From Codonopsis lanceolata (taxonomy: Eukaryota; Streptophyta; Magnoliopsida; Asterales; Campanulaceae), in contig CM028377.1 of the NCBI GenBank assembly GCA_013146195.2, positions 64,275,526 to 64,339,525 on the forward strand: DNA of 64,000 bases, read 5' to 3'. Both the position numbers and the translations under genes were made by a program. The notes beneath the pieces were generated by a model. It searched no databases. It saw only the letters and a list, made by a program, of their open reading frames with translations, and was not told the origin of the DNA. Position 1 is the stretch's first letter, and each line of letters opens with the position of its first letter. This document shows, one piece after another, positions 47,612 through 59,039 of this stretch.

Positions 47612-49151
47612 TGTGGGTTCCCCGGGATGCGCCCGCGCCCCACGCGCCATTGGATAGGGGTGCGCGTACGTGCGGAAGCGGGACACCACGCTTTCCATTC
47701 CACCCTCCCTTATCTAGGGGAAGACGAAATTAAAAATGCGGAAATGGTGCTGTCAAAATAGCGCGTTGAATACGCCTCGGTCACCGAAGTGGCTTTTTGG
47801 TCCGTTATGGGAGCTATGAGTTTTCTGTGTCAAGTTATCCCTTTTTTAGGGGATAACAAGATATAGGAAAGCATCGCCCTTTCATTCGCATTGTCCCTTG
47901 TGTAGGGGAAAATGGAAAGTGCAAGAAAGGATGTTGCGGACCCCACTACAGACTTTATGAAAATTGTCTTATGGCCTATTTCGGATCACTATGAGTGCTT
48001 TGAGTTTTCTATATCAAGTTATCCATTTTTTAGGGGATATCAGGATATAGGAATACATCACCCTTTCATTGTCATTCTCCAATTTTTAGGGGAAAACAGA
48101 AAAGTGCAAGAAAGGATGTTGCGATGCCCCACTGGATCCAAAATGTTTTAATAGAGTCGTCATCTTTATTTTGAGGAAGAAATAAAGAAAAACCAAAAAA
48201 GAAAATTAGAGATTGTAAAAAATGGGTTCGGAGGCTAAGTTACGAGTTGGGAAGGTGCTAGGCACCTAACTTGCCCTTTCGGTCTCAAAAGCAGTTTTTG
48301 GTTAAAGTTTGCTTTTTTTTATATATATTTATTTAGCAGATAGATAAAGCATTAAAAGACAGGAAATGAAAACAAATACATCCATGTCTACATTATTTAC
48401 AGACTTGCAGCCGCCTCCTTTCAATAATTACAAATACATTTAAAAATATATGGCCATAATAATGACTCTTTTTAATGCTATTTTCTAAATAAATCCGGGC
48501 AGCACAACGGCTTATATTTTTATATTGGGCCGGATGAAAAATAGCTTTTTTAAATAAACACTCTTAAAGGCTTACCTTTTAGAGCGTGGTGTACTCGCTT
48601 TGTCCTTCTCGAGAGAGGAGTCTTTTTTTGCTGCTTTGTTGCTGCGGTTCGGCAGAGTGATTGCTTCCGAAAGTTGTTTCTGGGCACCATAAAACGGGCG
48701 GATCAACTGCTTGCTTTTATGCTGCTGCTTGCTTGCTACTGGCGGAAATCGGGCAGAACAATGGCTTGTTCCTAGCGGATTTGACCTTTTTACTCGGGCA
48801 GAGTAACTGCTTTTTCCGAAGTTTTTGGACCGATGAAATAGGGTGATACCTATCTGGGGGGATAAGGATCACTTTGACCGGTTGGATTTGCTTTTGGAGG
48901 AGTTTTGGCAGGGCTTCGAGGCTTTATAGGAGGGGGAACTCACTATCGCTCACTAATTTTCTCAGCGTAATAACGACGCAGAGTTTGGGAGTATTTTATC
49001 GGCTTTTTTAGGTGTCTTGAAAGCAAACCCCGAGCCTCTATTTATAGGCTGAGAAAAGGACATCGAGGGAATTACAATTCCTCTATTTATGCTTCATTTG
49101 CTCGTACAGTGTGCAGGAATAATTGTACATTACGCGAACTGTAGCACTCCT
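47612..49151 (-). mobile_element. 5' LTR of the Ogre-like element, inner part
   Basis: It begins TGTGGGTTCCCCGGG, is homologous to 38199-39967, and stops at the hAT insertion. The rest of the LTR resumes after 53513. It contains the module of about 175 bp with GAAAGTGCAAGAAAGGATGT in two copies. Confidence 0.88.
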
Positions 49152-50705
49152 CAGTCCCGACCCTTAGCATGTGCAGGATGTCTGATTGCACAGGGCCTCA
49201 AAATTATGATGGCCCCTTTTTTTTCCAGCCAGACTAATACTATATCTATTATACTATTAATATTATACCTATTACCTAATATTAATTCACTACTCAGTAG
49301 AGTCTGTAGAGAGTAAAAGACTAAAAGTAATAACCGACTCGGCGACTCCGAGGGAAGCGAAAGTGGAAATGGCAACGAGAAATCCCATCTCGCCCACGAC
49401 ACGTCGACAACGGGCAACAGCACAAACGAGAACGGCGGCTGTTTCATGTGTCGCTAACTGCTACGCCTTGAACTGATTGGTTGCCATGGTTGGTAAATTC
49501 ACTAAATTTCTTAAATAGTTAAATCAATGGTAATAAACCTTCATATGAATCATATCCCACTCCCAACTACTAGCGATTTAACTTTAACGATTTTGATTAC
49601 CGATTTACCGCCCGGAGTCCACAATCGTGTCATTCGTCAATCGCACTTCACTGCTTCGCACATGCCGAGCGACCCGAGCATTTGTTTTTTGATTCACTGA
49701 TTCAGCCATTCAAGGTAATCACTAATTCTGTAAATCTAAAATCTAAAATCTGTAATTCACTCTATCATTGATTTATCCATTCAAGGTATTCACTGAATCT
49801 GATTCAACCTTAATTTGTTTTTTGACCCGAGCATTTGTTTTTTGACCCACTGCCAGTCAGCCACTGCTTCTGTTAGTTCTGTGCTTCAGTGCTTGTAAAG
49901 TTGTAAACTTGTAATGTACTTGCTAGATCGGTTACTTCAAATTGTGGTTCAACTATTTATCTTTCTTAATTTTTACTTCATTGAGATTTGCATGTTCATT
50001 GCCTCTCATTTACAAAAGTTAACTTCATAGAATTCACCCACCAGACTTGCAGTTGCAGGTGGTCTCTTTCCCTAGTTTTTATTAATCTATTTTTACAATC
50101 TGTTTGAAGACTTGATAAAATGGTTCCAAGGAGGACCCAAAAAGGTTCTAGCCAATGGCAAAACCACTACAGGGATAAGGGTGGCCATACCACTTATCTA
50201 CATCACTGTCATTACAGATTAATTTACAGAATTACAGTGAAAGTGAATTGAAATAGTGATTTAGATAATTAATTAATTACTTAATTACTTAATTAGATTT
50301 AAAAATTCTATCAATTTCCCTTATTCAATTTCCACTCCATGTTTGTTTCTTTTGCAGTCATTGGCTCATTTGAATAATGGTTGTTTGATTCAATTTGAAA
50401 CCAATTAATTCTCAATGAGGTATTATTTTTAAACTCTCTTATGGTTATTTGCCTTTATTCCTTGTCTTGAAATAAATAATTTCTATAATGCTATCTATAA
50501 TAATTTTATTTGCAATTTCAGTGAAGGTGGAAATTTTCTCAAGGTTTTAATCGGAAATTGGGAGGAGGAATTCAAAAGAATTGATAAACCAGTTAACCAG
50601 GTTATGTCGTTCCTTTCATAGATACTTGGAATCTAATTTCGGCTCGTTATTGCTATCACTTTTCTCGACATATTTGACATTAGGTGTTTGCCTGAAATTT
50701 TAGTT
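49152..50705 (+). other. hAT 5' non-coding region
   Basis: Subterminal and leader sequence without protein motifs. An acceptor-like ATTTTAG ends at 50702 just before the ATG at 50706, so the leader is probably spliced. Confidence 0.5.
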
Positions 50706-53338
50706 ATGCCTCCTAAAATTAGGGAATATGAATCTGGATATGAAAAACGTAAAAAGAAAAAAAGAATCGAACTATTAAGAGAGTCTCAAAGAGGATCTCT
50801 TGATAAGTTTGTTGTAAAAGATTCACAAGTTTCTTCTGAAAATGAAAATCATAATGTCAATGGTGCTAATGTTGATGGTGGTGTTAGTGTTAATGTTGAT
50901 AATGCTAATGTTGATGTCGATACTATCAATTCACCTGATAATCAAAATAATGAAGTCGATAACTTTGATAACTTGGATGCTAATGTTGATGATGGTAATG
51001 CTCATGATGCTAATGTTGATGTTAATATCATCAATTCGCCTGATATTCAAAATAATGATGTTGAAAATGTTGATAATTTGGATGCTAATGTTGATGATGG
51101 TAATGTTGACGGTGTTTTTCATATGCTTGATATATTTGATCCAAGAAATTGGGATGCTCTTGATTCTAAAATGATTGATATTTTAGTAGCAAAGGGCCCT
51201 AAAAGAGATTTGTCTATTCAAAAAGGGCCTAAAGATAAACTTTATAGACGATTTTCTGCAACATTTTATACTAGAGTTCCGTCAAATTAAGAGAAATGTG
51301 ATAGAGATTGGCTTATGTATTCAAAAGAGTATTTTGTTTTTGTTGTAAAATATTTAGAAAAGGGTGCGGTAAAGGTCAATTAGCAAATGAGGGTTTTGGA
51401 GATTGGACACATCTTAGTATTAGACTTAGAGAGCATGAAACAAGTGCAGAACATGTTAAGAATATGACCACTTGGTATGATTTACGTTTGAGATTCCAAA
51501 AAAAATGAAACTATTGATAAAGTAGCTCAAAAACAACTTGAGAAAGAAAAAGATCATTGGAAACAAGTCTTGTTCAGAATTATTTCAATTGTGAAATTTC
51601 TTGCAAAACATAATTTAGCATTTCGTGGTACTAATGAGAGAATTTATCAAAGTAGCAACGGTAATTTCTTAGGTTTGGTTGAAATGTTAGCTGAGTTTGA
51701 CCATGTTATTCAAGAGCATGTTCACCGTATTACAAATGAGAGCATTCATTATAATTATCTTGGTCATAAGATCCAAAATGAGTTAATACTTTTGCTTGCT
51801 TCTGCCATTAAATCTGAAATCATTAAAAAAATAAAACATGCAAAGTATTTTTCAGTGCTACTTGATTGTACTCCCGATATAAGCCACCAAGAACAAATGT
51901 CTTTAATAATAAGATATGTGGATGTCTCATCAAAATCTGTTGATATTGAAGAATCTTTTTTAGGATTTTTGGATGTGAATGATACAACTGGTCAGGGGCT
52001 TTTTGATGTTTTACAAGATAAATTAAAGTCTCTTGATCTTGATATAGATAATGTGCGAGGGCAGGGCTATGACAATGGGTCAAATATGAAAGGAAAACAT
52101 CAAGGGGTGCAAAAAAAACTATTAGATATAAATCCTAGAGCTTTTTATACCCCTTGTGGTTGTCATAGTCTAAATTTGGCATTATGTGACATGGCCAACA
52201 CTAGTGGTAAAGCTAGAGATTTTTTTGGAATCATACAACATATCTACACAATATTTGCGAATTCTTCTAAGAGATGACAAATTTTGAAAGACAATGTAAA
52301 AGGATTGACTCTTAAATCCTTATCATCCACTCGTTGGGAGAGTCGTGTTGATAGTGTTAAAGCTATAAGATTTCAAATTTTAGAAATACAAGAAGCTTTA
52401 CTACAAGTAGCAGAATGTGATAATGATTCAAAAATAAGAAGCGAAGCTAAATCCTTGGCAAAAAATGAGTTAGGTGATTTTGAGTTTTTAGTTTCAATAG
52501 TCATTTGGTATGAAATATTATCTGTAGTTAATTTGGTTAGCAAACATTTACAATCAAGGGATATGCAAATTGATGTTGCCATTGAAAAGTAAAAGGATTG
52601 ATATCTTTTTTTTGAGGAGTATAGAGAGACCGGATTTTTAAATGCATTAAAAACTACGAAGGAAATTGCAATTGAAATGAATATTGATCCGGTGTTTCCT
52701 CAAAAGCGTCAAATTCGAAGAAAAAAACATTTCGATGAAACTTCAACTGATACATCTTCAGTTGATTCACAATCTGAAGAGGAGTCATTTATGGTTAATT
52801 ATTTCTTATACATTGTTGATCAAGCAATTACTTCACTTGCTAAGAGGTTTGAACAATATCAAGAATATGAAAACATTTTTGGTTTCTTATTTACTCTGAA
52901 AAATTGCGTTCGTTGGATGATATAAGTTTAAAGTCTTGTTGTAATCGTTTTGAAATTGCACTTAAGAAAGGTGAACAATCTGATATTAATGGAAATGAAT
53001 TATATATCGAATTAAAGTTACTGCAAGAATTCTTGCCTAAGGAAAAGATAGGTCCAGTTGATATTTTAAAATTTTTGAAACGTGTTGATTGTTTTCCTAA
53101 TACAATTGTTGCATATAGAATTTTGTTAACTCTTCTGGTGACTGTTGCATCTGCAGAAAGAAGTTTTTCCAAATTGAAGTTATTGAAGACCTACTTGCGT
53201 TCTACAATGACACAAGAAAGACTTAATGGATTAGCTCTCATAGCAATCGAAAATGATTTTGTGGAAAAGATTGATTATGAAAATCTTATTGAAAATTTTG
53301 CTTCTAAGAATGTTAGAAGGACGAACATTTGTAAGTAA
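50706..53338 (+). pseudogene. TTF-type zinc finger / hAT-family transposase
   Basis: The transposase cuts and reinserts the element. The start is probably MPPKIREYESG (50706). An Asn/Asp/Val-rich N-terminus carries a duplicated unit of about 100 bp (50929-51008 and 51031-51110). A TTF-type zinc finger follows (RRFSATFYTRV, VFCFCCKIFRKG, WTHLSIRLREHETSAEH), then the catalytic domain (YFSVLLDCTPDISHQEQMS, VRGQGYDNGSNMKGKHQG, PCGCHSLNLAL, SSTRWESRVDSVKAI) and the C-terminal dimerisation region (LLVTVASAERSFSKLKLLK, 52904-53338). Breaks: TAA at 51288, a shift near 51335, a shift at the A-run near 51503, TGA at 52275, a break near 52590 and a shift near 52905. It resembles the ZMYM1/DUF4371 group of plant hAT proteins. 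Confidence 0.9.
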
Positions 53339-53513
53339 TTCGATAGTAGTTTGAAAGTTTAGTGATTTTAGTACTTCATTTGTAACAAAAAAATATATTA
53401 TAATATTATAAAATATGTACTCTATTTTTATCTTTTCGTAATTAGTTTTTATTAATTTTAGGGCCTAATTTTAAAATTTAGGCAGGGCCCTCAAAATGTC
53501 AGGACCGGCCCTG

Positions 53514-53784
53514 GCACTCTGTAGTATTTGGGAATCCCTGTAGCATTTCTGGGCGCTGCCATAAGCCTATATGGGCGCCGCGCTAAGGTCCCTAGTTGGC
53601 AGCGCCAACTATTCAATTCCAGCCCATTTTTGACGCTTTAGTCCCATGCATTTCACTGTTTTACGCATCATGCTTTGCCTTTTGCATTTTTAAACCCTGT
53701 AACTTGACATTTGTTAAGTTTTAACAGGTCTTGATATCGCATGCCAGAGTTACATACCAAGGGTATGAAATTGAGGTGTCTACA
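53514..53784 (-). mobile_element. 5' LTR of the Ogre-like element, outer part
   Basis: This continues the LTR after the hAT: GTAGTATTTGGGAATCCCTG to GAGGTGTCTACA, homologous to 39985-40243. Confidence 0.9.
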
Positions 53785-53864
53785 CTACCTTTGCCATCCA
53801 TTGCAATAGAACGGATTTCTGAGAATCTCACCGAAAAACTTTGAAGGAAGTTTTGAAACTTCGT
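53785..53864 (-). pseudogene. Tat element 2 leader and gag start codon
   Basis: This aligns with 11689-11775 of element 1. The minus-strand ATG at 53801-53799 (MDGKG) is the gag start. The remainder of gag lies 15.6 kb away beyond the Ogre-like insertion. Confidence 0.75.
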
Positions 53865-53881
53865 TCCTGGTAATGGAACCA
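53865..53881 (-). other. Primer-binding site of Tat element 2, worn
   Basis: The plus strand reads TCCTGGTAATGGAACCA against TCCCGGCAACGGAACCA for the tRNA-Glu 3' end. All three differences are C to T, which suggests deamination of methylated cytosines. Confidence 0.7.
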
Positions 53882-53884
53882 AAC

Positions 53885-54671
53885 TGATGTGGCAAAAACA
53901 CAGCTTAGGCCGTCCGTATGATGGGTAAGATATCTGGGCTTGATCTGCTTCCTTGAACTTGATTAAGAACACGAAAGAACCTTAGTGGGAGTGCAAGGCT
54001 TAGCCTCGCGAAACCACTCCGACATGAGAGTAAGTATCGTGTGTATATGTCAAAAGAGAATTTGATAGAGGTTCTAGGCTCAAGAAAGTTTGCGTACCTT
54101 GTTTGTGGTTTTTGGAGGGGTATTTATAGGTCCCAGTGACATAGATTCCGGGTGGGATTTAGTTTCCATAAATACCCAGCCAATCAAGGATAGAATCTCT
54201 AAATTGTAGGCATGATAGGCGGCTGGCCGCATGAATGCAGGAGCAGATAAGGCAAGTGTCCTACTCGTATAAGAAAACCTTTGACTTGTCTTGGGGAGCA
54301 AGTTTCGGAGTTTACTCGATGCGTGCCCGGTCGAGAAAGGCTCTGCCCGACTACCTGGCGTAGACTGATTTGAGGTAAGTGTAGATCCCGTGCGTGGCCC
54401 CTGGCTAGGCAGGCAAGGCCAGTGCTCGACTAGGTTTGGACGGGATGAATCCGATTCTTTACCCGGTGTGAGTGTGGTCCCAGGCATGGCCCTTGGTAGG
54501 ACAGGCAAGGCCTGTGCCCGACCAGGCTTAGGTTGGAGTTGCTTTTATCCATTGCTTGATGTCTTGTTACTTTGTCCGCCAGGCTGGTAGGTCCCACACT
54601 AATTATGCCCGTGATTGGCACGTGATGACGCTCGTGCTTTGCTCATGACCTGACTTGGGCCGAGCACATCA
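53885..54671 (-). mobile_element. 5' LTR of Tat element 2
   Basis: It is 787 bp with the termini TGATGTGG and CACATCA, partner of 26849-27640. The TSD CTACA follows at 54672-54676. Confidence 0.92.
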
Positions 54672-55240
54672 CTACACATTATACGGAAATTCTGAATCAT
54701 TTTCCTTCACAGTTCACACTAAAGTGATGAGGATTTTGACCAGCTCAATGCAGATTCCACATCTTATAATATGTTCTCTCGAGATTTCTCACCCAGCGAA
54801 AACTTAGATAAGAGAAATTATGCAATTATAGTTGCAGTTGAGTTTCTTACATTTCTTCTGAAGTCAATTCGCATCAGAGCAACATTTCGTGATACATCGA
54901 AGTCTTTGATGCGGGCACATCATTTCTCTTCTGATTTGTGGGAGATTGAAAGTCATTGGAAATACTCTCTTTGTGTAAAATAAATCAATTGGCAAAAGTA
55001 TTACCTGATGCATTTCAAGCTGCCGCAAATATGAAGTGAGTAAGAAGAATAAGAGAGATGAAAACTATAGAGAGAGCTATGTTTTAAAACTCCAGCATAG
55101 TAACATGTGCTGTTACTCAATTTCATAATGAATGAGAATGACTCTTTAATTATCAATTAATTAATTAAACAAGGCTCATGAGAGAAGACGAAGAAGTCAT
55201 TCTGCACACGCCTAAGGAATACGGAGATATGAGCATATTC
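54672..55240 (+). other. Right flank of Tat element 2, unidentified open frame
   Basis: A 70-codon frame (54771-54983, MFSRDFSPSENLDKRNYAII at its start) has ordinary amino-acid composition but no motif I recognise. It might be an exon of a host gene split by the retrotransposon, because the left flank ends at the same CTAC, but nothing proves it. Confidence 0.35.
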
Positions 55241-55700
55241 TAGATTTGTTTTATTAATCACATAATTGTGCATTGCGATGCTCAATTTTTGCATTGTGAT
55301 GTTCAAATTTGAGCGGAGATTTTTGTATTAAGATGCCCAAATATGGGCCGACTTCAATTGTACATTGCGATGCCCAAATTTGGACAGATTTCAATTGTGC
55401 ATTACGAAGCCCAAATTTGGGCGGGGTTTTGTGCGCACGTCTTTTGTTCATTAAATGTATCTTTATCATTTTCCCTCCAAAAAATGTACTTTAGCGGTTT
55501 TGTGCGTGCTTCTTTTGTGCATCGGGATTAATTTTGCATCGCAAAATCAAAATTGTATCCTAATTTTCTTCAGGGTAATCCACTTTGTGGATCGGGAAAA
55601 AAATTGTGCATTGGAAAAAAAATATGCGTCGGGATTTACTTTTGTATTCGACTTTTAAATTGATGCATCGCAATTGTGCATCGTGATGCAATAAATTGTG
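55241..55700. repeat. GATGCCCAAATTTGGGC repeat array
   Basis: Variants of TGCATTGCGATGCCCAAATT occur about six times, followed by TGCATCGGGATTA variants. The inward part GATGCCCAAATTTGGGC is palindromic. The same words occur at 60440-60650, 62780-62930 and 63550-63780. Confidence 0.75.
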
Positions 55701-56760
55701 CTAGACATAACATGGAGAAAGACTGTTGGCAACCCATTACCTCTTTGCACCGGCGAAATAAAAAAATGGAGATGTGTGTGCAACCCAATACCCCCAGTTT
55801 TAACCAGTACTTTGACCTGAGTGCCTTTAGCATCATCCACTCTGGAATTTCCTTTATTAGACTCCATTGCTACAGTTGGTTGTTTCCCTTTAATATGTTG
55901 GTGCTCCTTGGAAGGAGGAGATCAACGTCGACTCTTCCTGCACACACACTAATGGTATGGCCCAAAAGATCACAACCCTCACAGGAATGAATATTCCCCT
56001 CGAAAAATCTAATGGTTGCCACCTTTCTCCTTAGACGTGCCAAACCAGATTTTCAAACGTAACTCACGGGCAACATTTATTTTCACACAAACGCGAGCTG
56101 CGGAAGCGAGGAAAAAAAGAACCGAAAAAAGAGATGAAGAGAAAGACGAAGATTAGACATTTTTGAGACAAATTTATGAACATTGACTTTTGAGGTTTAA
56201 AACAAATGGTGAAATTCTAGTCGGTCCCCTCTAGTCCAGTGATTTCTTTTTCAACCGCAAAAGACAATTTTTAAAATAAATGTTCCTATAATACCCAAAG
56301 TATAACAAAAAAACTGTGAATTTCTTCTTCTTCTCCTTTTTTCTTCTTCTTCTTCTCCTTTTTTCTTCATTTTCATGAATATGTGGTTATACAATCAAAT
56401 GCAAACAAAAATTTATGTATCCCGATTCAAAAAATGCAACGTGGAATTGTGAGTTCTTCCTGCTGCTCTATTTTCATTTTAAATAGTTGGTTCTTCAATG
56501 AATGAATTATCCGAAACAGATTTCGAAAAACAATCAATACAATTCCGTTTCAGAATTTCTCAAAGAAAGAATTGATGAACAACGAGAGATAAGATGATAA
56601 ATCAAACATGGCAGGAGAGATGAGAGATCGGGAATGAATTCATAAGGTAGAAAAATTGTTGATCAACTCTCAGATGGAGAATGTTTATTTTTTCCGGCAC
56701 GTAACATATATATAAATGCAAAGATGTGGATGACATAGACCGCTGCTTTAGCCTTGTCTT
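55701..56760. other. Intergenic repeat remnants
   Basis: A CTT-rich run (56325-56370) is low-complexity. The stretch around 56215-56300 (TCGGTCCCCTCTAGTCCAG, then TTTTTCAACCGCAAAAGAC) matches the ends of the repeat family also seen at 60310 and 61775. No gene is visible. Confidence 0.5.
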
Positions 56761-58440
56761 CCACAACTAGGGTGTGCATTCATATTCGGGTTTTTTGGAT
56801 CCCGATCCAATCCGATCGGGCCAGGTAATTTAGGAAATTTTTGGGTTTTCGGGTTACCCGAACCCGCTATGTGATTTATCGGGATTTAACTTGATACCCG
56901 AATTACCCGATCGATCGGGACTATCGAAATTTTATTAGAGACTCACCTTCAAACGTTGTAGGTATACAACTATTTATATGTGTACATTAGAAACCCTAAA
57001 ACCCTTAAAAGGTTAAAAAACATACAAACAGCAACATACCATAAAACGGGGATGAGCGGTCGCTCAGCCCAAGTGCTGGGCGACCGCGCAAAAGACATTA
57101 GTTTGCTTCGAAGGTTTCTTTGCTGAGCGATCGCCCAAGCCCAAACCTCATTCATTCTCAATATTTCACCATTCCCAGCCACATCTTGACGATCTTTCCC
57201 AGCACATCAAAGATCAAACCTTCTCCCTTTCATTGTCTAATGCGTAAATAAAATTCCACTCTATCTTGATCTCTAGAAAAAATTAAGCAGAACACAACTC
57301 CTCTTTCTCTCGATCTCCCTAAAAAAACTAGATCTAAATTATAGGGTTCCAACTTTGCGTTCCACCCTTCCGTCGCCGCCGCCGTCACGCCATGCTGCCT
57401 CCAGCCTCTACACAAGTACACACCACGGTGGCTGTGGTTCTTGCTCACTTTCTCAATCCCTAGAATCTCTCGCTCTGTCTTAGTGGAGAAATTGATTAGA
57501 ACTCTAGATCTAGATGAATATTGAAAACTTTTAGGTTTTTTATGAAGAGCCTAGCAACCTATGGCCCTGCGAATATGCGATGCGGCGATGCCGACTTGAA
57601 CGAGACGGAGAGAGAAGGCAGCGTGGGTAAATGTTGGATAAAAGGAAGTTTTAATTAATTATTTGGTCCTCGACTTGTAACCTATTTTTTGTTTGATCCC
57701 CACATTTTAAAATAAATTAGTTTAGTCCTACATGTTGCATTTTATTGTTAGATTCCCCCTTTGACCGTTAACTTTTAACTTTCCGTCTAATGCATCAACA
57801 AAAAGTTCGAAGTACCCCTAACTTTTGGTTGGCAAAGTCCAAAACTACCCCATTCCCTCTTCTTCCACCATTGTTTTCATCCCCCATCCATTATCCTCAA
57901 TCTAAGGTTGATCTGATATTCAAAATTGTTTCCACTCACTGGACAGTACGACGACACGTACTCGATACTGCAACTGACCTGTCCGATTACTCCGATCACA
58001 CTCAAACCAGACAATGGCCCCAATTAAGAAATACAAATGGTGGCCGTCGTCTTACAACCAGTAAACATCATACCTCCAGAATTAATTAATTCTCCCACAC
58101 GCCCAATTAGCTTTCTAGCCGAAAGTGATCACTGATCACACACACAGTCACACATAGTGTGTAAGTACATCAAAAAGAAGAAGAACGTACAGTGCATATA
58201 TAGTAGAATCTAGAGAGACAGAGCGACACGGAGATGGGTGGGGTGACATCGTCTATGGCGGCCAAGTTGACCTTTTTCCCACCTAGCCCACCATCGTACA
58301 AGCTTATTACAAACTAGCCCACTAGGCTCTCGCTGCTCGACCTTTTCCCTCACTGAGAAAACATCAACGTCTTGAAGCTTCCAACGCGTCGTGGAAATGA
58401 GATCGTCGATGTGTATGTTCGATACCCCATGGCTACTCAA

Positions 58441-58580
58441 TTAGAGATTGGAGGTGCAATTGCTAGAATTTGCAGATCCACTAGTTGGAGACGTAAATAT
58501 CGATTGGATTTGAGAAAAATCAATTAGAGATCGGATGTGTTGGAATTTGCAGATCTACTAGCCGGAGACGTAGATGATGA
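58441..58580. repeat. Two-copy direct repeat of about 80 bp inside the Mutator-like element
   Basis: CAATTAGAGATTGGAGGTG with TTTGCAGATCCACTAG and GGAGACGTA is repeated as CAATTAGAGATCGGATGTG with TTTGCAGATCTACTAG and GGAGACGTA. Confidence 0.8.
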
Positions 58581-58583
58581 AGG

Positions 58584-59039
58584 TTAGAACACCTGCTTGG
58601 GCGTGAAAAAATGGGAGGGGAGAGATGGGACTTTACTCTGGGACTGGATGACAAGGCTACGCTGGTGGGTATGGATGGAGTCAGAGAAGATGCAGACGCC
58701 TGATGGTGGCGTGAATGCTGGTAGGTCGGAGTTTGAAGATAATGCTCGGAGATGGTAAGGGGAGAATGTATATGATGACTGGTGTTGGGGTTTCCTTGAG
58801 AAAGAGATAAATGAGATGGAGATGAAAGTCGGGGGTTGTTTGCTAAACTGTGACTCGGAGAGGGTGAGGGCAGCCTTGGGATGAGATGGTTGAAAGATGT
58901 CGGCGGTTATGGATGGATCTGGAAGGGAGCTGGGTGGTAATAGCGAAATGAGAGAGAGATGAAAGGGCTTAGGGAGGACGTGAGAGAGAAGATGACGAAC
59001 AACAAAGATCCGCCGGAGAGGAATAGAGAAACCGAACAT
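58584..59039 (-). CDS. Uncharacterised 151-codon frame in the Mutator-like element
   Basis: This is an uninterrupted frame starting MFGFSIPLRRIFVVRHLLSH, rich in Ser, Pro, Phe and His, without a motif I can name. Its base composition is less AT-rich than the surrounding element. Mutator-like elements often pick up host gene fragments, so it may be captured DNA, but the composition also fits a chance frame in low-complexity sequence. Confidence 0.3.
   Translation of the reverse strand: MFGFSIPLRRIFVVRHLLSHVLPKPFHLSLISLLPPSSLPDPSITADIFQPSHPKAALTLSESQFSKQPPTFISISFISFSRKPQHQSSYTFSPYHLRALSSNSDLPAFTPPSGVCIFSDSIHTHQRSLVIQSQSKVPSLPSHFFTPKQVF

Larger units (their letters stand above)
49152..53513 (+). 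mobile_element. hAT transposon inserted in the Ogre 5' LTR
   Basis: The left end is CAGTCCCGACCCT and the complement of the right end CAGGGCCGGTCCT. The octamer GCACTCCT (49144-49151) is repeated as GCACTCTG from 53514. The intact LTR at 39978-39990 shows the uninterrupted site (GCACTCCTGTAG). The 4362-bp element carries a decayed transposase gene on the plus strand. TIR, TSD size and gene content agree on hAT. Confidence 0.9.
38199..53784 (-). mobile_element. Ogre-like Ty3/gypsy element encoding Gag only
   Basis: The LTRs lie at 38199-40243 and 47612-53784 (the latter split by a hAT), with termini TGTGGGTTCCC and GGTGTCTACA in plus-strand reading. A tRNA-Arg type PBS adjoins the 5' LTR. Gag is on the minus strand (44620-46257). 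Between gag and the 3' LTR lie about 4.4 kb without protease, RT, RNase H or integrase motifs, so the element is non-autonomous. Flanking bases CCAC (38195-38198) and CTAC (53785-53788) suggest an imperfect TSD. Gag type, PBS and a minisatellite-bearing 3' region all point to the Ogre branch of Tat. Confidence 0.85.
26849..54671 (-). mobile_element. Tat-clade Ty3/gypsy element 2, swollen by nested insertions
   Basis: The LTRs 26849-27640 (3') and 53885-54671 (5') share the termini TGATGTGG...CACATCA. They are flanked by CTACC (26844-26848) and CTACA (54672-54676), a 5-bp TSD with one change. This shows that both LTRs belong to one insertion although they lie 26 kb apart. The native element is PBS, gag, pol and a 3' region holding an antisense gene. 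A solo Ogre LTR (32141-34077) and an Ogre-like element (38199-53784), itself carrying a hAT, are nested inside. An assembly gap hides most of gag and the protease. Confidence 0.9.
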
